Part shown: piece by piece, positions 19,979 through 34,179 of the stretch
Layout of the letters: each line of letters opens with the position of its first letter
How positions within the stretch are numbered: position 1 is the first letter of the stretch
Assembly (NCBI GenBank): GCA_013396525.1
Contig: VWYX01000342.1
Span: forward strand, 124,001 to 188,000
From: Chaetorhynchus papuensis
Lineage: Eukaryota > Chordata > Aves > Passeriformes > Rhipiduridae
Direction: 5' to 3'
Length of the DNA stretch: 64,000 bases
Made by a program: the position numbers and the translations under genes
Notes under the pieces: model-generated
Told to the model about the DNA's origin: nothing
What the model saw: the letters and a program-made list of their open reading frames with translations, nothing else
The model's database searches: none

Positions 19979-22900
19979 TAAGCAATTTAGCCACCCCTGA
20001 AAATCTCGATCGATATTCTCTAAAAAATGTCCTTAAAGTAAATCCAGGATATTCAATGCAAAACCTGCACAGCACATCATCTATTTTAGTCTAGTCACTA
20101 TTTTGGTAATTTTTTTTTCAGTTAAAAAGCCTGCATGAAAAAATCAGCAGTCTGTGTACTAATTGAGTTTATTACAGTGACAATGTTACTGTGCCCTTTT
20201 CTCAAATGCAGATTACGCACACTAAACACAGACCCTGAACATATGCTTACTGTAAGGTCAATTTAAGATGAAAATGCTGGATGGCTTGACTTGTTCTGCA
20301 ATTATTCTTGGGGTCTTTACACATGCTACATCTGTCACGTGTGTTTGCAACTAACTTTAATATGCCTGCTTTTAACTGGCTTTGGAACCACTCATAGCAC
20401 CAGGAAAATGGGAGACAGCTTTCATTGCGAAATGTTTGGCTTTTCCCCCTGTGATGATGCCTACACGAGATATAATAAGCTGCTTTGTTGTGTGTACATA
20501 AGACTTTTCCAAATGATTGTGCTTGGTGACAAAAACCTCTTTCTAAGGGTTTCTTTAATTTGTGAGTGTAGAGGTGGCCTGTACATATGTGAAGGGCTTT
20601 GGCAGGCATATGATAGAAATTAAGGAAATGTCTCTAACTTTTCATACAAGATAATCTTAAGTGGAGGCAGAACTGAATGAAACTCATCCTTGGGAGCAAA
20701 GACCATGAACCACAAGAATCCCTATAAAGGATGAACCGGCATTCAGGACTACTGTCTCTCCATGCTGGCAAGTGTCTGTGCAAGGTGTCTTGGTGTCATT
20801 TTCCCTGAGCTTTAAGAAATAAAGAACAAAGGATGGTCTTCTGTTGCACTGTGCATTGCTGTGTATGTTGCAGAATCATGTCCTGCAGGCCAGCTTCTCA
20901 CCCATGGCACATCAGGCACCAGTGCACCTCTGCTGCAGGGCAGCCAAGGGACTTTGGGAGCCCAACACCTCCAAGGTCTGTTCAAGCATACAAATAGCCT
21001 ACGAGACCATGGCTGCTTGCAGGCTGGACTGCAGGCTGGTGGGAGCAGTGGTAGAAGAAAACAACAGCTTTCTGAAAACCAGAAAAATTTTCTGCTCTAG
21101 TGAGTTTCCTTGCTTTTCTGCATTGTATGAATATTCATTCTGAAGCTGACATGTTGAGGGGAGCTTGGTCAGCAGGAGGCTTAATAAAAAAAAAGCCAAA
21201 CAATATTACTATATAAACTGCCTTTTCACATACCTTCCTGATGAGTGACATCTCTGAACTGACAGGAGCGCTGCACAGCAAAACAGCCGGGATGAATATG
21301 CATGGCAGCACACAGCCCCATGAGCACCCAGTGAGCTGGAGAAAGCCAGTGGAGGCAGATCCAGCTCCGTACTGAAGAACAGCATTTCTTTTCCCCCTCT
21401 CCTGCCAGAATATAAGAAGAGGCTGACACTCAGCCATAGAAACTAATGGAGTTTCCACATTCATTTTAACAGCAGGAGGTGTAGTCTCTGAAGGCTTGTT
21501 TCCATGAGGTGATGAGAAATCTTGCTGCTAAAGTTGCAGAGGAATGTCAGAGTACTTGGCATTTTGCCGTTTCAACCTCTTTCTTTCCCATCTGTTCCTA
21601 GAGAAGCAAAGGTCTTTGCCTGGTTCAGCTATGCTCTGCCAGGGCCTTGGGGGGCAGCTCTGGGCCATGGGAGGAGGTGGTCCCTGAATGTCCTTGTTTG
21701 TGGTGTAAATGCCCTGAATCCTCTGGGCACATTAGCCCATTAGCAGTAGTCTGCAAGGCAAAAGAAGGCTTGGGAAGAACCCATGTGCTTATTCTTCCTA
21801 AACAGGTATACATTTAAACTCTCTAAACGGCTACTTCGAAAGAGTGACTCTTAGAAAAGCCAGGTTTTCTGAAGAGCTGGACTTTGACTGAGGCACTTAG
21901 ATGAAGTGGTCAGAGTTTTCAGAAGTGCTGAGCCTTTGTTATCAGCAGAAACTGCTGGATTCTGGGCACATGTGAATTCTGGGCCCTTAAAAACTTAATG
22001 ACTAACTTAACAATGTCTGGCACTTCACCTCCATTTGTTATTTTCCACAATCTTTCTTTCTTCTACAACATCTTTATTTAGCCAGAAAAAAAGGAGGAAA
22101 AACCCAAATGAATGAAACAATGAGCCAATATTCATGACCGAAATACCCTGTCCTTTTTTACTGCCAGGAAAAATGGAAATGATAAAGCGGAGGCTTTGAC
22201 CAGTTTTGTGACAAAGTTTTTCCTCTCCATTTCATATTTCTTGATGACATTTTAACACATGGGGCTAGCAGAGCGAGACATCTTGGACTAAATTTTAATC
22301 TTCCAGAAATTTTCCTTGGACATACAGAAGAGAGGGGGTCTTTTAACTCTGGAGAAAAAAAAAGAAAAATCAGAAAGGAAAAGGGATGGAGTACTGCAGG
22401 GAGCAGTCCTTCTCTGGCAGAAGATGAGCTAAATAGTCTAAAAGTTTTTTCCATCTGCATTTCCTCTGGCCTTACTGTGAGCAAAAGGGATTTAGATCCA
22501 GCTGATCTGTGAGGGTGGGGGGTGAAGGGAACTGGGTGATATTATATGCTGAGTCCTGCTGCCTGGTCCATCAATTAACACAGGCAGTGGGAAGAAGCTG
22601 AGGGGGATAATGCCCCTGTGGTGTTGCCTCTGCTCTGCAGGATCCTGTGAAACGTTTCTGCTGGCTCTCTGCAGACCTGGATTCCTGCCAGACTGCAGGA
22701 GCAAAGGATCAGCCACTGTCTAGAGCTTTGCCTTGCACTAACCTGCTGGATTTTTGTGCAGAAATCCAAGTGAGAGTTAATGCTGTGTTAAGCAGGCTAA
22801 ACCTTGGCTTGGTTTGCTCTCTAGCTGCTACTGCACAGCCGTGGGCTGCCTTGGCCACTGCTGTGAAAGCCACTGGTGGGCAGTGCTGCCTGGGGGCCTC

Positions 22901-23491
22901 AGTTGAGTAGGGCAGGCCAGGGAGCTGGTGGAGGCTCCAGAGCTGCTGGCCTTGGAGCATGCTCTGCTTGAGGCTGCTCTGGCTGGTCAGTGTCCCGGGA
23001 GCTCCCAAAAAGCACTTGGAAATTCTGTATACTAGAGCTTACAAAGTTTCCTGGCTCCTGCAGTCTTGATTTTCCAGGAAAGGGGACAAGCTAAACCCTG
23101 AAATGGTTTGGTTTCTGTTTTTATTAAAATTAAGGTGTTCAAAATAATGCCGATGGTGTCAAACATTGCTCCTCCCTGGGGGAATATGAGACAGGAACCA
23201 AAAATATGTTGTCACAATGCACACTACCTAAGAATTTCATCAAATTAAAAAGAGCAGTGAATAAGAAATGCCCTGACTGTTTTAAATAGATAGGATAGAG
23301 TCTCTTTCCTTCTCTAACTTTAGTCTGTTAGCTCCAGAAACATCAGCAGTGATGATGATTCAGTCATCTGTATTCTGCATGTTTTAATGGGATGCCAGCT
23401 CCTGATTTTATACACAAGTTTTATGATCGACTGCCTATTTCAGCAGAAATTACTCTTTTCCTCTTGGTGCTTGGGGTCTTAAAATTATCAG

Positions 23492-24541
23492 TGTTATGAG
23501 GTGGGTTGACCCTGGCTGGACACCAGGTGCCCACCAAAGCCACTCTGTCACCCCCCCTCCTTAGCCAGGCAGGGGAGAAAAACTATGATGGAAGGCTCAT
23601 GGGCTGAGATAAAGACAAGGAGAGATCACTCACCAGTTATGGGCAAAACAGATTTGATTTAGGGAAATTGTTTTTATTACCAATCAAATCAGAGTCAGAT
23701 ACTGAGAAATAAAATCAGATCTTAAAAACACCTCTCCCTACCTCTCTCTTCTCCCCAGGCTTAATTTACTCCCTATTTTCCTATTCCCTCCTCTCCCCCA
23801 GTGGTGCAGGGGGATGGGAAATGGGGGCTGTGATCAGTTCATCACACATCATCTGTGCCGCTCCTTCCTCCTCATGGGGAGGACTCCTCACACTCTTCTC
23901 CTGCTCCAATGTGGGTCCCTTCCACAGGGTGCAGTCCCTCAGGAATAAGCTGCTCCAGTACTCCTGCCCTGTGGGATCACAGGTCCTGCCAGCAAATCTG
24001 CTCCAGTGTGGGCTTCTCTGTCCTTGGGGTCCACAGGTTCTGCCAGGAGCCTGCTCCAGTGCTGGCTTCCCAAAGGGTCACAGCCTTCTTCAGGCATCCA
24101 CCTGCTCCAGCGTGGGGTCCTCCACAGGCTGCAGGTGGATCTCTGCTCCACCATGGAGCTCCATGGGCTGCAGGGGCACAGCTGCCTCACCATGGGCTGC
24201 ACCACGGGCTGTGGGGGAATCTCTGCTGTGGTGCCTGGAGCACCTCCTGCCCTTCCTTCCTCTCTGACCCTGGTGTCTGAAGAGCTGTTTCTCTCACATA
24301 TTTTAGCTCTGCTCTTCTCCAGCTTCAGTTGGGCAGTATTTTCCCCCCACTTCTTAAATCTGTTATCCCAGGGGCACTACCAGTGCTGCTGGTGGGCCCA
24401 GCCTTGACCAGCAGCACGTCCATCTTGGAGCCAGCTGGCATTGGCTCCATTGGACACAGGGGAAGCTTCCAGCAGCTTCTCACAGAAGGCAGCACTGTAG
24501 CCCCTCCTGCTACAAAAACCTTGCCTTGAAGATCCAGTACA
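23492..24541 (-). mobile_element. Avian endogenous-retrovirus solo LTR, about 1.05 kb
   Basis: Read on the minus strand, the element starts TGTACTGGATCTTCAAGG at 24541. It ends ...GGTCAACCCACCTCATAACA at 23492, giving the TG...CA ends of a retroviral LTR. The minus strand has a poly(A) signal (AATAAA within GTAATAAAAAC) near 23675. I recognise the sequence as an abundant bird LTR that is often mis-annotated as protein because its minisatellite contains open frames. No internal gag or pol sequence adjoins it, so it is a solo LTR. No clear target-site duplication was seen (ATCAG against TGCCC). Family name not assigned. Confidence 0.8.
23901..24240. repeat. Minisatellite inside the LTR (CTGCTCCAG units)
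   Basis: About seven or eight degenerate units of roughly 40-52 bases each begin with CTGCTCCA(G/A) followed by a GTGGG-like block. Examples start at 23901, 23950 and 23999. The array accounts for the 148-codon + strand open frame here, which should not be taken as a gene. Confidence 0.8.
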
Positions 24542-27500
24542 TGCCCCAGTGTTCTAAGTAGATGATGCACAATGTGACATCTGAAGAGAAGAGCTCAGAG
24601 GGTGCAACATTTTCCAAAAAATTGCCATCATTCAAATGCTATAGTTCCTGCAGTTGGAATGAAGGCTGAGGCAGGGGAAGAGGAAACCTTTTTGTATTAT
24701 AACAAATAAAATGCTACAATGGAGTTTGAAGGTGCAAATCAGGCTATAACAAAACATGAGTGTGCATGCTTTCAACACCAAAATGACTTACTGGCTGCTA
24801 ATTAAATCTCACTGCAAATGGGATTTCATTTTTATTTTTTGATGGAAAAAGTGGTTTTATTACATTCACTTGGCTGACAGCCAGGAATACAGCTCAATAC
24901 AAATCAAGCAAAGTTAAAGGCCTTCTGCAGCAACATATGGCTTGTTTGGGAAGTATGAGTCATAAATGGAACCAGATGCAAAAAAAAAAAAGTTATAAGA
25001 AGGTAGCAACTGTCCTCAGACAGATGCCACTATTGTTATTTCTGATGTTTCCACCTCATTGTGAAAAATTTTCACATGCATATCAGTGAACAATTTTTTT
25101 TTTTTCAGCATGGACTGCTTCCTGTTTCAAAGCTCTTCAGTGGTGTGGGTCCACTCGGTCTGCTCATGCAGCTACTTCATACCTTGCACAAGCTGTTTTC
25201 TTCTTGCAAGTTATTAAAACACGGTTCCCAGTACTGTTTGTTTCTTCTCCTGGTTTCAGGGTGTTTCTTAACATATGCAGGGTTGGCCTTTAGTTTGTTC
25301 TCCAAGTCCTGTGTAAATACAGGCTAAGAGAAATATGTCCTTGCCTAGGAAGAAACCCTACGGATGCTTTGTAACCACACCCTGTGCATATCTGCGGGGA
25401 GGGCGTGTGTGCATATGCCTGCACACACACAGCCAACCCAAGCGCCAAGAAAATGACAACCAACAGGGGAGGGGAGCCATCAGGGGCTGTCTTCTGCCAA
25501 CAGCTTTGGCTGCCTGCAGCGAGGCAGCAGGTAAACATGGGGACAACCAGAGCAGTGATGATGGGGTGAGCAGCCTGGCTGCATTTTGGCACCATTAGTA
25601 GGGCCCCCAGCTTTGCCTGATGGTGGCTGGTGTCAAGGACTCTCTGCAACCATAGAGAACTACCTGCCTGTGCACCCATTGCTGTGTTGACAACCCACAG
25701 CATCGGTGTGCCTCTAGCACTGGGGCCCGAGTGTTTGACTCTTGAGCCCTAAACACCATTTTCTTTTTGCCAGAGTCATATTGCACTGTGTTCCTGTTGT
25801 TTTTCTCCTAATTTCTCCAGCCCTTCATTCCACATTTCCCATGAAGGATGTCAAGAACTTTGTCCAAGTTTAACTCATCAAGATCTTCTTCCTTCCCACA
25901 TAAAATCCTCTCATACTACAGGTAAAACAGCTTCTCTGTGTCTCTCTGCTGGTCAAAGCCTAACTAGCCTTGGTCTAAAAGGAAGTAATGCCTTACATGC
26001 TCAAGTCCTGTAGAAGAAAATGGTCATGTACCCTTGAACAGTGACAGAATCCACATGGGGCAAACAGTGCAGGTGCAAACACCAGGTGGTAGAGTAGGCT
26101 GTAAATCAATCTCCTTCACTCAGTGGTGGACACCAGATGATGAACAGTGAACACCCCACTAGTTGTCCTGTTGCATGTGTTCTCCCAGCCCCAGCTCATC
26201 CTCCATCCCACTGCCAATGCTCCTCCAGTGTGGGCCTGTTTGCACAGTTCCTACAACAAAAGGGCAACACAGGGATGTCCTGTGGCTCAGCCCTGACATG
26301 TCACTTCAGATGTGTAGTCCTGCACGGTGGTGGACAAGGCCCCTGAAGCACTTGTGAAGCACCTGCTTTGTGTGCGGTCTCTTCCAGCAGGATGTACAAG
26401 AGCTGCCCAGAGCCTTGTTCATGTCCTCCACCTGGAAAACTCAATGCTTAAACCACAGCTTGAACCACTGCCCTTTTATTGGCAGGCATGCTTTGTCCTT
26501 AGAAAAAAAGGCTATTGTATTGACTAAGAGGCTATCTCATACCACAGCATCTCACCTTATTTGATCTGCAAGGCTGGTGAGTCACCTGCTTCTCTGAGTG
26601 GAAATGCGCTTGGAGTCTGTGTGTGGCTATAGCCTGCCCAAAATGTCCAGTCACAGTCATGCCAGCTCCAGCCTCTCTCCCTGCAGTACAAGCCACTGCT
26701 CAGCTACAGCATAATCTGATATATCAGCAGGCTGGGTGAGCTGAAGTGGGGGGAACTGGCTCAGCTCATAACTCAGGTGTGTGCTTGCTCCCTCTTACCT
26801 TAGTAAAAAGTCAAACTACGGGCAAACATTACCTCCCAGTGTTTGCATTACAGCATATGTGCAACCCTTTGCATTTTAGGAATTCAGATTGCATATCTGA
26901 GTTGGAAATATTATTTCCTTCTTTTGTACCTGTTTTCTGCTGGTGTCTGGGATCGTGATAGAGGAGTTGGGTGTCAATAATTTTAAAAGTGATATCAGGG
27001 ACTGAAGCTAAGGAGAGAATTACTAGTAAAGTTGCTGCTTTGTAGCCAAAGAAATCCTCTCGGAAGGTAGAGGGAATTTCAGAAGACTGCATTGGCCTCT
27101 GGGTAGAACAAGAATCTGTCACCTTGGTTGGGAACCCAGAGTTCAGCTGGACAACGAGACAGGCTGTGTAAGCTGAATGGATAAAAATTTATACCCACAC
27201 TAAACCCAACCTCATGACACACAATACTACTTAAAAGCAGATAGATTTTGCAACTCTTTGTCATGCTGATGACATCAATGGGATTACTTAAGTGAGCGGG
27301 TGTTTATTAAACATGAATAAGAGCTGTGCTATGTAGCATTAAATGCACCCCACTTCGGCTGGGGGTTTGGGAGTTCATGTTCATGACTAATTCCTGGTGC
27401 TTGCTAAGAAGAGCTGGGAGTGCCAGCAAAGGAGCTTCCAGCTCCTGGGGGGAAAGGCTGTACTTTCTGTGCATTAATTGTATTAGTCTTGCTCATTGTG

Positions 27501-30500
27501 AAGGAAAAACTGAGCTCTCCAGCATACCCTCCAAAGTCTTCCTACCTCAGGAAGAACTGTGGGAGGTTTTGTGTGCAAATGCTCCATAAGAAGAAAAGAC
27601 CAAGAGAATGGAAAAAGTCTGTCTCTAAAGCAAACTCCCACAGAGAGAAATTGCAAGGGGGTTGGTCCTACCAAGAGAGAGGTATGTGCTTAACACACCC
27701 AGAGAGGCCCCATTGATTAAATATATTTAAAATCATTGTATGGTCTGTGCCTTAACTTGTAAGCTCTTTTAGTCACAGATTTTGTCTGCCTCTTTGGCCA
27801 AGATTTTGTTTCAGACAGAGCATCCTTCCAAGCACAACACTTGTGGCAGTGTAATGGGTAACCCTATTTCTTAAGCACAGGAAACCCAGCAGTTTTTCCA
27901 TACTCGAGGGTTTGATAACCCTTTAGCATGCACTGGAGGCCAAATCTCCTCATGGAGCATATGTCCTGGCCCCTGGGAAGACTGAGCCTGTCCCTAGTAT
28001 ACAAGCAGTCCTCTAGAGTGCCTCATCTCTGCTGGTGTAGATCCAGTAACAGAGATACCCTGATTTAATGCTACAGAGGATTTCGCTTTTAATTTTGCCT
28101 GATTTTCATGAGCAGCTGGATAGAAAAATAAATGCCTGGAGCTGAGTTTTGCTTTGACTTTCTGAGGTTTCCAGGTGAGTACAAGATGTATTAACAGCAA
28201 TCAAAACCAGAGCTGTACTTTTGTGGACCAAATACATATGTCCTTAGACTACATGTGGCTACAACAAACCGTAGACAGTTGTATTTAGAAATCTATTTGT
28301 TCCACCCCACTAAACATAAAATCATGATTATGGTTGCTATCATAACCCTCAATGTTGCAAACTCATGGTGCCACAGCAAGCTTAAGCTTTTTAAAGTTTC
28401 CTGTTGTCTTAGCAGTACATTTTTTCACGGTTGCCCTTCATCACAGCCTGGTGACAGCTTACTGACAGCTGACAATAACATACAAGGAAAATCCAGCAGC
28501 TTTGGCATGTTTGTTCCCATCAGCACAGAAATCTGCAGGCCATTCTGGGTGGCCTGGGGGGACAAAGCAGGCCAGGCAACTAATGACCAGGCTGGAGGAA
28601 GTCTTGAAAAAAGGACAAATTTCACAGTTTCCCAAGAGTCAGGGGTAGGACGCTGGTCTTCTAAAGTGCAAATTGATAACCAAAAGAGGGAAAGATAATA
28701 TTAAAGGAAACAGCAAAAAGCCCTAAAAAGGCTGGAAGTATCTTTTCATATAGCAGGTTACACTTCCTATTACCATTTTGTGATGTTCCCATTCAGATAG
28801 CTGTCCCTCCTAGGAACAATGAAATTACAGCAGGTCTATGTGGAGACCAAGTTCAAATATCCAAACTTGTGAAGAGATATTTTAAAAAAAACCTGTATGT
28901 GAGCAGCTGGCTGCTGCTGAGAATGAGGTAGAGCATTTGAAACCAACTTCTAAATTGTAGTGAATTGCTTTTTGGAATCTTTGGGTGTACTGAATGTTCC
29001 TGAAAGAACTCAACTGCTCAAAAGCAAGAAAACATCCAAGCCTTTGTTTAGAATGTTTAATTTAAGACTCTAACTCACTAGGGGAAGAATTCAAATTTCA
29101 GGAATAAAATGAGATATGTGAAACAGGAGAAAAATAGAAAATTCAGCCTTTAGTTTTATGTATTCTGAGTGAGAAGATTAATTCATTTAAAAGAATATCC
29201 TAAAGTAGCCATGTCACAGGTAACAGGTGTAAGTCTTTGCTCTCCCATGGAATTCTTGATATCATGGGAGGATAGGTTGCTTCCATGGTACTGAATATTT
29301 ATTTTGCTGGATTCTTCTCTGCATGGTACTTGTGGCACATTAATATCCAGTGCACTCTAGTGAGCCAAGTGAGGTATATTAGTCAGGACATACAAAAGAT
29401 TAAGTACTGTATATTTTGTTATGCTGGAGGCGGCAGGTGTCTGTGGCAGATGTGATGATTTGGGGGGTTTGTCTAAGAAAAGTTTACGGGTTAGGGATTT
29501 TGTAAATTGGTGTGGTATGGAAAACTCTGTTGTATCAGAAGGCTGATCTTTGTGTTGCTACTACCTTTTGCCCTCAGACTCGGACTAGTTAACGTTCCTA
29601 GGAGGAGCTGGCACAGGGCTTGCACTGATAATTAGTGATGGCTTGCAACGTACACATGCTGAGCAATGGCGAGTCAAACTGGTTCATCGCTGCATAAGTC
29701 AGTTTGGCAATGCTGTCACCTGGCAAGGGACTGTTGTCATCAAACGAGGTGAATCAGAAACTGAACTGACGAAGGATGGAGAATTTACCCTCCTGAATCA
29801 TGTTAAGACTTGATCAGCTCATACAGCTGAGGAACAGCCTGCAGGAGGAAATCCTTAAGACAGGGAAATCCCAGCACTGTTAAATGCACATAAATTACCA
29901 AGGACACACAAGAGAGTGGATGAGACATGAGGCTAGAGAAAAAAGCTGTTTAGTGAAGTTGTTTGTCCTTGGAATTCAGTTGAAGCTTAAGAAAAAAAAG
30001 TAAACAAAACCCCAGGAAAATTATGTGTATGTATCTGCTAATTTTTGCATATTTGGTTACACACCATATTTGTTTTCTTGAAGAGTTAATCCATAAACCA
30101 GAATGTTTGCTTCTCCCCTAAAACTCTGGGAAAGGGAAACTCTGTGAGGTCTGTCTGGACCCAGGAACAGGTAGTTTTCCTGTGGGTCTCACTTCTCATG
30201 AAAGTGTATAAGGTGGATATTATCCATTTTAGCAGGGATTTGCAGAATAAACAGACTTTTGACAATTATCAGATATTGAGCTGGATTTTTGCCTTTCAGA
30301 GCAAAGGCAGTGAGAATGGGATGAGTGGAGTTGCTGTGAGTATGTGCAATGCACCAATGGTTCCCTGCACCAGCCCAGGGGAAGTGGAAGGAGCCCCTGG
30401 TCAGACAGCAGCTCGTCATTGCAAACTTGGCAAGGGCAACTTTCTATCAAATAAACATGAGGGAAAGAAGGATGCAAAATTGTGCTGTCATATTGTGAAG

Positions 30501-33500
30501 ACTTTATTTTTGAATCTATATTTGCTCATTAAACCCATGGAAACTGGGAATGCTTCAGAAACTTGAAGCAAGGGGATCAGCTGGTGCAATGAGGAAACAA
30601 AAAGATCATGAAAGGACTTCCATAAGGTTGAGGATGTTTGCAACAGAACATCCAAAAAGCTTAGTGAAGGCCACTTGAGGGAATTGTACCCCAATACAAT
30701 AGGCAAAGAAGGAAGGTGTGAGACACTCTGAGAATGAGAATTTGAGGGCTGAAATGCAGTTGTAACTCCTGGGAATTACACAGGAATATGAGTACTGGCT
30801 CACCTATGACATAACTATAGTGACAAGTGTCATGCAGAGCAATACTAGAAGATAAGAGACCCAGAATAAGCCTCGTATTAGTCTTAGGTGTAGAATGTCA
30901 CATGGAGTTGTGCAGCTGTTCAGATCTGCGGAAATTATAGAAATTTAGAAAGTGGAGTTTTGAAGTTTGAAAAATAATCTCTAAATAACTGGGACAGCAG
31001 ATTCCTTTGCTGTTGATTCGTGTCATAAGTGGCAGAAAATAGGACTACTATGTGAAAACATCATGTAAATAGTTTGTAGGCAAAGGGGCTGCTGTGATAA
31101 AGTGGCTTTGCCTTGGAAAGCAGAAGATATAATTAATTGTATATTGAAATAGCATTCTAGCAAAGAGTGGAAAAAGAAAAAACAGTCATCAACTGAATCT
31201 GATTTTGAGGTCCAGGTTAAGATTAATTTTAAATTTTAACTATCAGAGGGTCTCACTGGTTATGGATTCCTACTTGTTTCTGCAATATCTTTGGTCCACA
31301 CAAACATTTTATATGTTTTATAAAAGACAACTATGGCAAGCCCAAAAAGAAGAAGTCAGTCAGTAGATTTCATAGATCACCATTTATAAGACAGCCACAA
31401 AGTTCAAAGAGATGAAAATGTCTTCCTTCAAAATAGGAAGTGGCCTAACTTCACCCTGTCCCTCAGCTTCCCTCAGCATTCTGGTTAAAAAGTCCCCAAC
31501 GACCACAAACTCGATGCAGTCACTTAGTCATTTGCCATCACAAGAGCATTGGCACAGAAGAGGTGATGTTTGTGTTACAGAAAAGGATATGTGTAAGACA
31601 AGAGTGGCCCTTGTGCAGCCGTATCTCATGGGATCATCAATGGATCATGGTTTTGCTTTGCTTTGTTTTGGTTTTGATGTGTGTAAACCTTTGCTCGAGG
31701 CAGAAGTAGGCAATCAATATTTGCTGTCAGCAGCCATCTACTTACAAAATGGTTGGAAGTTTCTCCATGAAGGAGACAAGAGACTCTGAGAGTAATACAA
31801 TTTTTGACCAGATCTGACAAAGGCATTTTCGGAGATGGTTTTGAACCTGCAGTTATTCCATGAGTTTACAAGGACTAGGCAGTTTACAAGGACTGCAGCA
31901 TCTCATGGGATGGGGGCAGAGTTCATTGAGGCTTGTCTATCTTCACAGTCAACCACTGTGATTTTGGGACTGGGCATATCCCACTTCTTCTCATAAGTTA
32001 CAAGGCCTTCTGGACTGTTCCCTCCCCATTCAATTAAACAGATCTTTGCACCTTCTTTGTAAATGAAGCAGTCGATGCTCAGGAAACACTTGGCTTTTAC
32101 CAGCCAGCCATCCTAGCCGAAGCTCCCTGCATGGCTCCAGGCACTAACTGCTCAGGGCAAAGCAGAGCCCCTCCAAGGTTGTAGTGGTTAGGTTGGCTTG
32201 CTAAAGCCTGCTTAATGGGTGTGCTACTCCAAGGAATGCATTTCCTTGAATGCACTCCCAAGGTCCCTTCCCTAGGAGGAAAAGATTTTCCCCAGCCACA
32301 TAAATTCCCCTGAAATAAAATTACCTGGTGTTCCCAGATCAACAGTGCAACCTACTGGCCATTTCACTCTAATTAGCTCATTGAGTCTCCAGCAAAATTC
32401 AGTCTCCAGCGGGAACCTCAGCAGATCCATGCAGACATGCTTGGTTTCAATACAACATGTTTTTACCAGCAGAGCTGTAATACCCACCGAGGGTGGCTTA
32501 AATACCTTTGACTTGCGGCAGATCCCATCTATCTTCATAAAGAATTTGCAGTTACTACAGCAAAATAAGTCATTTAAGCTGCCTTAAGTTATTTCTTGGA
32601 ATTTCCTTTGATTTATTCATGGCTGGAGGATTTGCAATTCAGAGTTTTGGCAGCTTGTCAACAGTTTCTCTAAGGGAGAGATGCATTCCACAACCTTTAA
32701 ATAGGCTGGGACCGTCTTGTCGGATGTGTTTCCTACATCTGACCACATTCCTTATGCCTAAAGTTAACTAAAATTTCTTGCAATTATTTCCACTTTCTAG
32801 GCAATTTAATTTTTTCCTTAGAGCTTAGGTTAAAAAAAAAAAGTTATTTATCTTGTAGTTGATATGAATACAGGAGCATATGTGACAGAAAAAATAATAT
32901 TTCTTAGTATATAATCAAGAAAAGTAATTATTCTCTGACATAATAATTCATTGTCTCTTGTGGTGGCTTAGGGTCAACCTTCCTCTAGGTATAACATGGT
33001 CTTTCTGGTATTCCTTCAACAGTTTATTTGTCAAAAAATTGCCAAACTATAAAAAAAAAATGTGAAGCAGAATGTTATTTTCAATGGAAAGTATTTCATT
33101 CCTGAAATTTGGCTTGGGTTAAATGTAACTGTTCATACTGATCAGAAAACATACATAAAAAATATTTCAGCAGTGCTTATATTCACCACAGTGCCCTCCT
33201 CCATTAACCTAGGATTTCACTAGGATTTCATTATGTTCCTTCTCATTAATTGTTGGGTAAATAAGAATATAAATGTATCTCAGTTCCTGTGCTTGCTTCT
33301 TGAAACATCATTTCGTCATGATTTATTTTTAGAAATAATAGTAAAACAAAAGAACCTAATAATAGTATTTTCAGATATTCTCGCTCTGTTCTCAGGAATT
33401 ATGAAGAAACTTGGCCAAGACAGAATCCCAAATCTCTTAAAACAACCCTTGCAAAAGCATGTTTATCAAAGCTAAGAGGTCCCTGACCCAGCCAAGCACT

Positions 33501-34179
33501 TAGCTGCTTATTTAGCTTTAAGCCTCTGCCTAAGTGGCTCACTGAGCTATCTTCCCCCTCCTCTGAAGGGTGCTGGATGGAGCTGGGGGAGTAGCACGCA
33601 TAATTTTTTGAGTCAAGAAAGTTTAACACACCGTGGAGGAGGAGAAATGTGGGAGGAATATGAACTGATTTCAACTTCTCAGCCTCAAAGAAATGAGGAA
33701 TGAAGTCTGAAACTGTGCTGCTCCTTTCCCCTTCTATGGAAAGAGAGAGCATCCTTGCCTGTCAAGAGCACTCTCTGGGCCCATCTAAGCCAGCCCCCAC
33801 TTCCTCCTCTGCACTGAGTACAGACACAGGCCAGCCAGTTTATTTATTATTCAAAATTTATTATTTTCTTTCCATTAATTTATCTGTTTATTAGATTTTT
33901 TTTTTCCCTGTGCAGGCATGCAGGAATTGAAGTAGCGAAGTAACCTTTGGACTTGAAAATGTATGGAGGCAAAATAGGCAGTTGGTATCATTGGAAATCA
34001 CCCTGTAATTACAACCTGAAACACTTGTTATGATTGGGCTTTGGCTTGCAGGAGCTAGCATAACCCTCTAGGCTGAAAGATAAAGGTCTGCTGACGTTAA
34101 ATGAGGGTTGCAAATTAATGTAATGAATGACTTTTAATAATAACCTTTTGGAGGTGGTTCAGTGTTGTTAGCAGTAAGT
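24542..34179. other. Intergenic region, no gene identified
   Basis: The sequence is mostly unique-looking AT-rich DNA without recognisable coding exons. Short poly(A) and poly(T) runs occur near 24980 and 25093, and a small direct duplication of 18-bp units at 31863-31894. A GC-richer stretch at about 25330-25720 has overlapping open frames on both strands. A simple 11-bp duplication lies at 33209-33230. Nothing in it could be assigned to a known neighbour of HIVEP2. Confidence 0.65.
31863..31894. repeat. 18-bp near-tandem duplication
   Basis: AGTTTACAAGGACT occurs at 31863-31876 and again at 31881-31894, separated by AGGC. It is a small local duplication with no known function. Confidence 0.9.

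Larger units (their letters stand above)
16321..23491. other. Intergenic region downstream of HIVEP2
   Basis: There is no supportable gene. The part next to the UTR has a CpG-rich block and a CA/CG simple repeat. The interval at about 17480-17960 looks like non-repetitive regulatory sequence with homeodomain cores and an E-box. A 17-base A run lies near 19390, and a possible ancient repeat trace near 19935-19978. Around 20100-20600 the sequence is again complex and repeat-free. A G-quadruplex motif lies at 22513-22536. Open frames on both strands (for example 160 codons at 18033-18515, minus) overlap each other and show no family features. Confidence 0.7.

Noticed and set aside
23821..24280. 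Frames of 148 and 141 codons that look like a Ser/Cys-rich protein
   Set aside because: They lie in the minisatellite of a bird LTR and are repeat-derived.
25290..25703. 137-codon minus-strand frame with Cys-rich stretches
   Set aside because: It overlaps + strand frames in a GC-rich patch and shows no family motif.
28255..28698. 147-codon + strand frame
   Set aside because: No recognisable domain, no splice context, AT-rich intergenic surroundings.
30144..30566. 140-codon + strand frame
   Set aside because: No domain or homologous feature seen; overlapping minus-strand frames suggest chance.
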